Positions 9,381 through 19,979 of a stretch of DNA of 27,873 bases are shown here, one piece after another. A program made the position numbers and the translations under genes. This DNA comes from Chara braunii (Eukaryota > Streptophyta > Charophyceae > Charales > Characeae). The stretch's first letter is position 1; the number at the start of each line of letters is the position of its first letter. The stretch is from assembly GCA_003427395.1 (NCBI GenBank), contig BFEA01000161.1, positions 1,777,369 to 1,805,241 on the forward strand, given 5' to 3'. The notes under the pieces were generated by a model. The model worked only from the letters and a program-made list of their open reading frames with translations, had not been told where the DNA came from and did not search any database.

Positions 9381-9445
<65 letters not shown>

Positions 9446-9522
9446 AACACTGACCCGACATTGCCTCAACAGTGTGCGCACCACACGTCCTTCATTGCCT
9501 CAACAGTGTGCGCACCACACGT

Positions 9523-9602
<80 letters not shown>
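9329..9602 (+). repeat. Minisatellite with embedded TC microsatellites
   Basis: TACTAAACACTGACCCGACA ... CACACGTCCTTC occurs at 9329-9382 and 9441-9494, each followed by (TC)n (9383-9440) or by a shorter repeat ATTGCCTCAACAGTGTGCGC (9494-9527) and then (TC)n (9526-9602). It lies just beyond the RRP12 3' end. Confidence 0.85.
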
Positions 9603-9605
<3 letters not shown>

Positions 9606-9851
9606 AACAAACAAGCAAACAATCATCCTCATGTAAATGAGCTGAGAGCTTACACAAAAAAAAAAAGTAAAAACAATCTCTGACGGATGCGACGGAATCA
9701 ATAACACACACCTTGGCAAGAGCGTTCTGACAAAACGACGGAAAGTCTCGAATGGTGATAAATGTAGCAGAGGACGCTGTCATCCATCCATCCATCCATC
9801 AAGCAAGCAATCAATCGCCCGATCAATCGATCAATCAATCGATCGATCAAA
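9603..9851 (-). other. RRP12 3' flank / probable 3' UTR
   Basis: Downstream of the TGA on the minus strand the first 70 bases are simple repeats of the ATCA/ATCG type, plus four CATC units around 9780-9800. I see no clear AATAAA before the TC microsatellite at 9602. The transcript end is not defined by the sequence. Confidence 0.4.
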
Positions 9852-10419
9852 TCATTTTCGACCAATTTTTTGTCGCTTCGCCATACCTGTCTTGCCCTTT
9901 TTAACTTTCATCACTCCAGCCATCCCCTTCCTTGCAGCCACTCTTTTGCCTTCTCGCCGATTGAGGAGTTTCCTATCGAGAGGCCAGTACGCGTACGGTT
10001 CCACTTTCTTGTTCCCCTTAGCATCACCTCCAGCTCCCCTTTGCGGTTTGTACTCTTCCCCTGTATGCGCGCGTTTTTTCTTGCCGTGTTTTCCTGCGCG
10101 ATCCTTGGACGACTTCTTTCCCCACTTGCTGCTGCTCTTGCCTCCTCGACTGGCTCCATCCTCGTCACCATCACTGCCTTCTCCAGCCACGTCGCCACGC
10201 TTCCGCTTTTTCTCCTTCCGGTCTTCTTTCTCATCGATGACCATCCTTCCGTCAGGCGCGTACTTGACGTCATCCTGCTCCTGAGTTTCCTTCTGCGAAG
10301 CATGAGATCCGGCCATCAGCGCCTTCCTGGCACGACTTGCATCGAGGAGATCGAGCGGTTCGTCACCGTCGCTGTCACCATCATCCTCCGGCAACCGCGA
10401 TTTCGCTTGGCGCATCTTC
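9852..10419 (-). CDS. RRP12: RRP12 terminal exon with stop codon
   Basis: This exon of 568 nt encodes the last 189 residues, ending KRQKIGRK and TGA at 9854-9852. The acceptor is CGCCTTGGCAG. One base completes an Arg codon with the previous exon. Motifs in order are SRLPEDD, DEPLDLLD-x3-ARKAL, APDGRMVIDE, a long Lys/Arg/Glu/Gly low-complexity stretch, a GEEY motif, VEPYAYWPLDRKLLNRR and RVAARKGMAGVMKVKKGKTG. DEPLDLLD, the DGR-(M/L)-(V/I)-I block and YAYWPLDRK are hallmarks of plant RRP12 C-termini. The basic patches resemble nuclear/nucleolar localisation signals. The open frame continues a few codons upstream of the acceptor, which is intron. Confidence 0.95.
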
Positions 10420-12432
10420 CTGCCAAGGCGCAAAACACACGATACGCAACCGACGGCGGAATGCCACAGCAGCGACTCAAGGAGTCAATACTTCGTTCCT
10501 TGCTGCTGCCAAAAAAAATCGATCACGACAGTGCCCCTCCTCCGTGCTCACAATTCTAGGCATCGACTGAAGCGACACCTCCAGCTCAGGAAGACAGGCA
10601 ATCATTACTTAACAAAAATCAACTTGCGCACCACAGACGTCCATTCACCGAAGTGGCTAAGTGAGACACACACTTATGAACTCATCGTCCGCAATTCTAC
10701 ACCCCTGCTTTCCCTCTCCCCCCCCCCACCCCCCCACCCCTACAACACTGGCCCTGGTGTGTATGGGGGAGGGGGGGTAGGGAACGGAACTGAAATTTTG
10801 GCTTGTACTATTTCGGTTTCTTCCCCAGGCGGAGACCCTGTGTTTTACTTCAACATCTGTTTTGGTTCTTTGGTCGCGACGGCCACCTCAGCGGGCGGTC
10901 TCTAAAGAAAAACGTGGCCATTCCTTCGAGCAACGACACACATATTCGTACTTTGTTTTTGAAGTGCTCTGCGCGAACCAGTTGAAATTGTATAAGCAAT
11001 GGTTTCGATCAGCAGTACATGCAAGGGGGAAGGGCGGGGGGGGGTATTCTTCCACTCAAACACACACAGAGACAATGTGTCTACTCCAAACAATCCAGAT
11101 ATCCGATTGTGCAGCATTGGCACACACCAGTACTTACACCAATTCACATCACATCCAGTTATCCAGTTATTCATTCACAATTTCGAACTCAGAAACGCCT
11201 CCCAGAGTACTACAAATAACAGCCCATTAAAGAAGGTACACCTCGACTTTCACAGTATTGTCGGGCTTATGACAGCATTTTTCATTTTCCTCATGCTGCC
11301 ATGCACACTCAGCCAACGTATCGTAGAAGACGCGTTACGACCCTACTAAGCTTTATATTATTATATATTTATTAGATTAGTTAGCAACTTAGCACAGACA
11401 GATAAATCTATTTAGATTCATCTATCTAGATTCTCTAAGTTTATATTATATTATCTACGTTTGATTTTTCTTTATTTATATCTAATTGTATTTATTTTGA
11501 TTATTTAATTGTATATTCATTATAAGAACGCGATAAAATATCGTATTCTTATAATGAATATACAATTAATAATTTAAATTACTCTTTACGAGGTGAGAGT
11601 AAAGGTGCTAATCATGATCAAAGCCGCATCTCCATAAATTCCATCCAAAACTCGGCGACAAACGAATTCGATTGGTCTGGTCCTGTGGCATATCCAGCAA
11701 GTGTACCAAGTCTGGTTTGATGGCTCTGTTCATTCATTTTCATTTGTGCTTGAAATTCGAAAGTGCTCCTAGTTCGAACCCCTGCGTCAGCCAGCAATCG
11801 CACAGATGTTGTCGGAAGGGTACGGCTGTTCTGACGTCAGAGCTCCTCTTCGTATCTGTCCATTCGGTGACAATTCTGCAATCAATTACAGTTCCAATTT
11901 TCAAGCTGTTGCAAATTGTGAGATGATCAAGGGNNNNNNNNNNNNNNNNNNNNNNNNNNNNNNNNNNNNNNNNNNNNNNNNNNNNNNNNNNNNNNNNNNN
12001 NNNNNNNNNNNNNNNNNNNNNNNNNNNNNNNNNNNNNNNNNNNNNNNNNNNNNNNNNNNNNNNNNNNNNNNNNNNNNNNNNNNNNNNNNNNNNNNNNNNN
12101 NNNNNNNNNNNNNNNNNNNNNNNNNNNNNNNNNNNNNNNNNNNNNNNNNNNNNNNNNNNNNNNNNNNNNNNNNNNNNNNNNNNNNNNNNNNNNNNNNNNN
12201 NNNNNNNNNNNNNNNNNNNNNNNNNNNNNNNNNNNNNNNNNNNNNNNNNNNNNNNNNNNNNNNNNNNNNNNNNNNNNNNNNNNNNNNNNNNNNNNNNNNN
12301 NNNNNNNNNNNNNNNNNNNNNNNNNNNNNNNNNNNNNNNNNNNNNNNNNNNNNNNNNNNNNNNNNNNNNNNNNNNNNNNNNNNNNNNNNNNNNNNNNNNN
12401 NNNNNNNNNNNNNNNNNNNNNNNNNNNNNNNN

Positions 12433-12481
<49 letters not shown>

Positions 12482-15400
12482 CAACACTGGTGAGCGCCCT
12501 CCTCCCGTCTCTCTCTCCATCTCTGAGGATCCTCATGCGCACAACACTGGCAAGCGCCCTCCTCCCCGTCTCTCTCTCTCTCTGAGGACGCATGCGAGCA
12601 CCAACGGGGCACGCCCCCTCCACCCCTCTCTCCCTCTAGCCCATGACGTCTGCATGCGCCGACACGGTACGCCTCCCGTCCTGTCCCACTAGTTTGCAGC
12701 TGACCGCCTGGCCCCTGAGAGAAGGAGCGAGGGCCACTGAAAATTTGACGAGGCCTGAAAATTGAGGCCATTGCGGGCAGGGAGGGCCCCGTGGATTGGT
12801 TGCTGCACGCAGCATCTCCAACCGACCAGCAGGCCCGATCGGTTGCCGATGCTGGGCCCAGCAAAGATTCGACGCCAAGGGCACTTACAGTTGAGCCCCA
12901 GACACATTCTGGAAGGGCCCTGGGCACAGCAACTGGGACAGAGGCCGAGCATCCAGAGCTGTCTCGCCCAGTCAGCCAGAGAACACAGCCAGAAAACAGA
13001 AGGAAGTGAGCTGCCTCACTTCGACACATTCTGTCTGGCTGAGCGGAGGCAGAACTCCTGGAGCCCTGGCTTGCTGTTCTGGAGCCGGGCAGGGTGGATG
13101 GGCGCTGGCGCAGCCGGAGGAAGAAGCTACGTAGGCACGGCTTGTACCCATGGCATAGCCAGGGAAGTCGAGCTGGCGCAGCCGGAGGAAGAAGCTACGT
13201 AGGCACGGCTTGTACCCATGGCATAGCCAGGGAAGTCGAGCGGTGGTCCTTGGGTGAGGGGGATGTTGCAGGGGAAGACGGGATGAGCGGGGCACGGGAA
13301 CACTCACCCGGTGACGATATGCTGGATGCCATAGTCGGCGTCTTCAGTCATCATCAGGCTGCTGATCAGAAGGGAGTCTAGGTGATAGGTGTTGTCTGAT
13401 TGTCGTCTGGGTGCCGAGCGCCGTATAGGAGAGCGGCATTGGGGACATTGATGTTGGAGGCGAGGAGAGGGCTTTCGTTCTCCATTGACTTCATTGTTTT
13501 GCTCTTATTTGGTGTACCTCGTCTTGCATTCTGCTTTCAGTACAAGCACATGGCTATCTGGATTTCTATGGGCTGATGCACTTTGGTTTCTGCCCTTCAC
13601 TTCGCTCATTGTCCTTGCAATAGTAAATACTAAATAGCTGCTTGGCAAAAAAAAAAAAAAAAAAGCTACTTGGCAGAACGCTTTGGTTGAATAAACAAGA
13701 GCATTTTGGACTGAAAGAAACACCAAAGAATTTGGTTCCAGAATTTCCAGTATCAGTTAGAAACTTCGAACACTAATTCCGCAATTACCTTGTGCTGGCT
13801 ATTGTCCCTGGTCGACCACGAGTTGTTCTGGCCCCACTTCTGGCAGAAGGACAGACACTCCGCGGTCTTGTTTCATCCTCATCGTCCGCGTCGTCGGAGA
13901 ACACATCGTCGTGCTTCCAGCTACTTTTCCTGCACCGTCCAATTTTAAACAAACATCACAGAATCAGCAAAACAGATCCGTCTGCCTATAGCCAGTACCA
14001 GCAGTCAAAACGTCAGATTCAACAGAAGTTCAGCAGTAAACCAAGTTCCCCCCCCCAACACACACACAAAAAAAAAAACGAGAAAAAAAAACAAACCAAG
14101 CCGAAATCTGGACACAAAACAAAACAATACACACATGCTTGGTATGCAGACAACCATCTATAAACAACAGATCAAGAGCTCAAGGTTCATTTTCATAGTA
14201 ATTCCATACCTCTATTCAATGCAATAATGCTGGCTACGCACTCTCTCGTTCAATTTAGGGGCAACTACGCGGGAGTCGCAAAAGCGAGTTATAATTGCAC
14301 TATGGGGCAAGATAAGATAGCGTTCGCAATTGCACTTTGGGCACCCTACCTGGCCAGAAAGCTGGGTTGTAGGCATTGCCCGAACTGCAATTTGAAACTG
14401 AACCTTGGCCCATAGTGCAATTATAACTCATTTTTGTGACTCCCGCGTAGTTTCCCCTTCAACTAATAAAGTTAACTGCATACATAGGGTACGAGCCGCA
14501 ACAATGTCAGGCTTGGCTTGACAGACCGGTAGTAGCCCCTAAAAAAATCAGGGTTAAGTTTTACCAAAGGGTGGCCCAGGACCCTGCTGGGGGACCCTTT
14601 TTTGTTCTCCAATTACTCCAAATCAGCCCAAGCCCCAAATCGGCTGACGCCCCATCTGGGCCAGCCGTCTGTCGAGCACAGTACGGATCTGATTCCCGTA
14701 CTGGCCCACAAGCGTGGGGTACCCTTCAGAGATTCTAATTTCCCCAAATCAGCCCCATCCGGAGAGCCAGCCATCCGTTGGGGCAGTCGGGCCCAAGGAT
14801 TGGGACCGGCTGATGGCTGGGCCAGAGATTTCTACGGGCTGCTAACGGTACTACAAGCAGGCCTGTAGTGGTAGGATGACCTCCTTTCCCCGAATCTACT
14901 ATCTAGGCTGAAAGTTGCCCCAAATGCAGCTACAATGACCATACGATGACGCATACTATCTATTCGGGGGGACAATTGTAGCAGTGGCTGTGATACAATG
15001 GCAATTCACGATCCGTCATTCACTTCAGTTGAGTTCCTTGTTCATCCGTTCAAATCAGCGCAGAGTCGTTATGCTGCTGCGCAAGAGGGGCAAGATACTG
15101 CCACAAGGCCAAAAGCGGACATGGAGGCATGACTGCGACAGATCATTGGCCTCCTGGACTACCACAATGAAAACACAAAGGAGTGGGCCGGCACAGAACT
15201 CCTCCAATGAGGAGGTTCAGTGAGAAAGATGAAAACATTTGCACCGCACAACCAGTGACAACCTTCCGCGATATATGCCTGTCACCGAACAGCACAAGGT
15301 TGGGTTCTGCGATCACGCCATGACAATGCTCTGATCAGCAGGCTGCTGGACTACCTGGACCACGAACACCGCGTCAGAGCATTGTCAAGCCGCGATAGCA

Positions 15401-16220
15401 GAGCCAGTCAGAGAGCTCGACCAGCTTTTGCAGGATTCCGATGTAGAGACCGAGGAAACAACAAATCATATTTCACGTGGCTGGCGCGGATCTTCCGTCC
15501 TCGATGACGGAACAGAGCTGTCCGCAGATCTGTCTGGTCAGATGATTGCACTCAGCCAGCACGGGCCTCAATTGCCGGAGACATCTACAACAAGTAAGAG
15601 GCCAGTGAAGGATGCAACCGTCCTCCTCCTCGAACCAGTTGTACTTGGAAGGAGAAGCCAGAGAGGAAAGGCCCATGTGCACCCAGCCCATACTGCTAAA
15701 CGGTATGTGCATGTGATTGTTAATAAACAGGTCATGAGACACGAGGTCCCTAGCCACCAGACAGCCAGGGGAGGAGAGCTCTGAGGATTGCCCCTCTGCT
15801 GATGAAAACAGGGTGACGACCCTTCAGATGGAGAGGGAGAACCGCCTGGCCTGCAGTGGAGAGACAGAGCTAAGCAATCCTTTGTGTGATTCATCAGGCA
15901 AAGAAGAACGCAAAGAAGAAGAAGAAGAAGAAGAAGAAGAAGAAGAAGAAGAAGAAGAAGAAGGCGAAGGCGAATGCGAAGAAGAAGAAGGCGAAGAAGA
16001 AGAAGTTCAAGAAGGCGAAGGCGAAGAAGGCGAAGGCGAAGAAGGCAAGGAAGAAGGCGAAGGTGAAGGCGAACGCGAAGAAGGCGAAGGCGAAGGCGAA
16101 GAAGGCGGAAGGCGAAGGTGAAGGAGGCGAAGGCGAAGGCGAAGAAGGAGAAGGCAAAGGCGAAGGCGAAGGAGAAGAGGCGAAGAAGGCGAAGAAGGCG
16201 AAGAAGAAGGCGAAGAAGAA

Positions 16221-16251
<31 letters not shown>

Positions 16252-16407
16252 AAGAAAAGGGCGAAGAAGAAGGCGAAGAAGAAGCCGAAGAAGGTGAAGA
16301 ACGCGAAGAAGAAGAATAAGAAGGCAAAGAAGAAGAAGAAGAAGGCGAAGGCAGCGAAGATGAAGAAGAAGGCGAAGAAGAAGGCAAAGGCGAAGGTGAA
16401 GGCAAAC

Positions 16408-16438
<31 letters not shown>

Positions 16439-16573
16439 AGAAGGCGCAGAAGGCGAACGCGAACGCAAAGAAGGCGACGGCGAAGGGGAAGAAGAAGGCG
16501 AAGGCGAAGAAGAAGGCAAAGAAGGCGAGGAAGGCGAAGAAGGCGAAGAAGGAGGCGAAGAAGGAGGCGAAGA

Positions 16574-16604
<31 letters not shown>

Positions 16605-19600
16605 AAGAAGAAGAAGGCGAAGAAGGCGAATAAGAAGAAGAAGGCGAAGGCGAAGAAGGCAAGAAGGCGGCGAAGAAGGCGGCAAAGAAGAAGGCGAAGA
16701 AGGCCGCAAAGAAGAAGGCGAAGAAGAAGGCGAAGGCGAAGAAGAAGGCGAAGAAGAAGGCAAAGAAGAAGGCAAAGAAGAAGGCAAAGAAGAAGAAGAA
16801 GGCGGCGAAGGCGGCGAAGGCGGCGGCAACGAAGGAGAAGGAGAAGGAGAAGGAGAAGGAGAAGGAGAAGAAGAAGAAGAAGAAGAAGAAGAAGGTGAAG
16901 AAGGCGGCGAAGAAGAAGGCGAAGAAGGCGAAGGCGAAGAAGGCGAAGGTGAAGAAGGCGGCGGCGAAGGAGAAGGAGAAGGAGGAGGAGGAGGAGGAGA
17001 AGAAGAAGAAGAAGAAGAAGAAGAAGAAGAAGAAGAAGAAGAAGAAGACGAAGAAGACGAAGACGACGAAGAGGAAGACGAAGAGAAAGGCGAAGAGGAG
17101 GAGGAAGAGGAGGAAGACGAAGAGGAGGAAGAGGAGGAAGAGGAGGAAGAGGAAGAAGAAGAAGAAGAAGAGGAGGAAGAAGAAGAAGGAGGAGGAGGAG
17201 GTGGCGGAGGAGGTGGAGGAGAAGGGGGAGGGAGGACAGCAATTCCTCAGTGGGTGCTCAGACCACCGAAAAGGCTTGAGAGAGAGAGAGAGAGAGAGTT
17301 GGAATCATGCAGGGACTTCTGACTCGAGGGATGGTTAGCGAAGGACGTGTGAAGTGCTGCAGTCATTTTGGAGACTTACTGACGTCCTCTTGGTCACAGA
17401 ACCCAGAAAGAGAATAGAGCCCATGCATGATGCAGTCAAATCCACTGAAGCTGCAAAAGGGTAATTCTGCAAAGTGCGAAGGGTAACTGTGCAAAGTACA
17501 CGGTGCCAAGTTCTCCCACCTTCGAAACCCTGAGTTAGCTACAACTACATCCCCACTAAAGCGAGAAGTGTATTTCTGTAAAGTGCGAAGAGAAAGACTG
17601 CAGCGAGAGTGCTGGTGAGAAGAGCAGAGATGGGCATCATGCCTCTGTGTCCATTGGCCCTCTGCTGCCGGCGTCAGCACACCACCGAGGATTGGATAGG
17701 CTTATTGCACCCTGCAAACTGACACGCGATGATGGGAGCCTGTTGAAACATTCAATGAAGAGGAGCTGGCCACCAGGATCAACACAGCGGTTAGCAGGGT
17801 CGTTGCAAAGACCATGACTAACTACTGTGTTCGCCGCAGAATTACTTCTTTAGGGAAGTCGCTGACGGTTGCACATGGTGAATGGAGGCTCCATACCTTT
17901 TGCGTCTACTGGAGGTTGTCAACGATGGAGTTCTCGTCAGGACAAAGCAATTCCCCTGCAATGTCTAATTGATCTTTGATGAGAAAGCGAAGGATCACCG
18001 CAGTACATTATTTTTCGTAGATTTCGTATTCTATACAACACGCCACTCGAAAGAAAGGAGGGGCATGCAAAATCCAGCAACAGATGGACAGGCGGAGATC
18101 GATAGGATTGTTGATCACCATCTGGGACGAGCATCCCCCCAATGGCCCGGCAAGATCTACAGGGTTGAATTCACCAACTGCCCTCAGGAAGAAGAAGATG
18201 GGTTGATCTATAGAGGGAGTTCCTTATATCGATAGAGGGTTGCTGCACTTGAGAGAACCCTGCGGAAGAAGAAGAAGAAGAAGAAGAAGAAGACAAGAGG
18301 GTGATAAATGCAGTCCCAAGATTGGTTGCTGCATTCGAGAGAAGATCCAGAAGCAGAAAAGACCGACACTGACTGCATATGTGGTCTGCTGCTAGATGTG
18401 CATGTTGTCAGGGGACTTTGAACTAAGACAAAGGGTCGCCTAGCACACCGGGGATTCGAGTCCCGATGCGCGACTGAAAGTTTCACAGTGGATCAGCTGA
18501 CTAACACACCTGGGTTTTCACGGGCACTGTGTTTGGGGGAAGAAGGTAGATCTCAAAATTTGCGATTCACAATCCAGTTTACCTCCAGAATGTGCTATTG
18601 ACAGCAAAGCCAGGAAATGTGAAGGACGCCAGCCAGACTACCCCGGAAGAAATGCAAAAGAATACATGGAGGGGGTTTAGGGTTTAGGGCTCGAGGCCCT
18701 TTAGGGTCGTTGTTTCATTCTAGGCAGCAGGTTAGCGTTATGTTGCTGCACAAAAACGATCAGAGATGGGTGCATCTGAAACCGCGAGCAATGGGAATGG
18801 AACTCCAGTGCCCTTCATCCCGAACAATGAATGATATATATGCCTACCTGGCACCTGCAGTATACTTCCTACTGCGTATTTGTTTTTCGTTCTTTTTTTC
18901 GTTTTCTTTTTGGACCGTTTCTTGATTTTTGTGTGTCATCCTTGCGCATCGGCCATGCTAATCTTCTTGTATCATTCGAGTTTTAACGGGGATGTCCCGA
19001 AGGACTACTTCCTACTGAGTTTTTAACTACCATGTGTGTGCATAATTCATCGATGACTCGGTAAATGAAAGCTCCGAGAGAGTTCCGAAAACATGTAGGT
19101 ACTGGCATTTAGACACACCGGACGCCTGTCTAGTAACTAGTAGTAACTAGTAGTACGTCCTTTCTTTATTTCTTTTTTCTTTTTTCTTTTTTTTATAGCA
19201 AGTCCTTTTTTTTTTCTTTTTTTTTTTAATTAGCCATGCCAATCTTCTCCGTAGCGTTCCAATTTTAACGGATGTCCGGAAGGACTAGTAAGTCCTTTCT
19301 TTTTTTTGTTTTTTTTTTTTCTTCTTTTTTTTTATAGTAAGTCCTTTTTTTTTTTCTTTTTTTTTTTAATTAGCCATGCTAATCTTCTCTGTATGTCCGG
19401 AAGGACTAGTAAGTCCAGTTTCTAACCACCAAGGTTCGAGAAATTCTGGTTCGATTTCCGAAAACTATAATACAGACAAAAAACAGAGATGGGAACAGAC
19501 GGCTGAAATAGAGAAGTTTCACGCATTGATATTTGGGGAAGAAGCTTGTGGTACATACATACCCCATGGGGCGACACCAGACCACTCCAGAAGAAATGCA

Positions 19601-19852
19601 AAACAGCACATGATATTCCGATGGTGCACCATGCGTCCTTACCTGGCAGTTGTGGCCCTCGACTTCATTGATTGCGCTCCATCACCTGCAACACTTCTCC
19701 CCTCCTTTCGGTGTCTCTCAGCTCTATCCCTACTCTGCAGGCATCATCACAGCCATAACAAAAGGCAGACTCGTTCACCACCGTCACCACTGCACCACTT
19801 TCGCCCTCCTTTTTTTGTACCTTTTACATATGTTCTTTCAGGAAGTTGTCGG

Positions 19853-19924
<72 letters not shown>

Positions 19925-19942
19925 ACACACACACACACACAN

Positions 19943-19979
<37 letters not shown>

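Larger units (their letters stand above)
10420..13788 (-). other. Last RRP12 intron, about 3.4 kb, with assembly gap
   Basis: The donor is gtaatt and the acceptor CGCCTTGGCAG. The intron contains an A/T-rich part with a near-perfect hairpin (11507-11569), the N gap (11934-12432) next to a CT microsatellite, a repeated unit that embeds CT runs (12479-12594) and an exact 68-bp tandem duplication (13104-13239). An A-run of about 18 lies near 13647. At 10710-11340 there are C-rich and G-rich runs but no gene I can support. Confidence 0.75.
19151..19416. repeat. Tandem array of TAGYAAGTCC motif, T-rich tracts and U6 halves
   Basis: Motifs at 19151 (TAGTACGTCC), 19196, 19286, 19335 and 19407 alternate with T-rich runs. 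The pattern motif, T-tract, motif, T-tract, U6 half occurs twice (19151-19285 and 19286-19406). It is a composite unit of about 120-135 bp duplicated once. Confidence 0.7.

Noticed and set aside
9870-10559. Plus-strand open frame of 229 codons opposite the RRP12 last exon
   Set aside because: It is the complement of a well-supported conserved exon, and its Phe/Leu/Ser-rich product mirrors Lys/Glu/Gly codons.
11740-13029. Long minus-strand frame across the N gap
   Set aside because: Most of it is N and GA repeat; the flanking residues show no known domain and the region is intron.
15428-15784. Plus-strand open frame of 118 codons
   Set aside because: No recognisable domain, lies in a large intron on the opposite strand and shows no splice or codon pattern supporting a gene.
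15886-17322. Plus-strand open frame of 478 codons rich in Lys/Ala/Glu/Arg/Gly
   Set aside because: It is a translation of the GAA/GAAGGC satellite; all frames are open there because the repeat has no stops, composition changes with frame slips, and it sits in an intron of RRP12.
18434-18476. tRNA-like T-arm (GGGGATTCGAGTCCCG)
   Set aside because: A B-box-like TTCGAGTCC is present, but the loop is one base out of register, no A-box or acceptor stem pairs, and no oligo-T follows.
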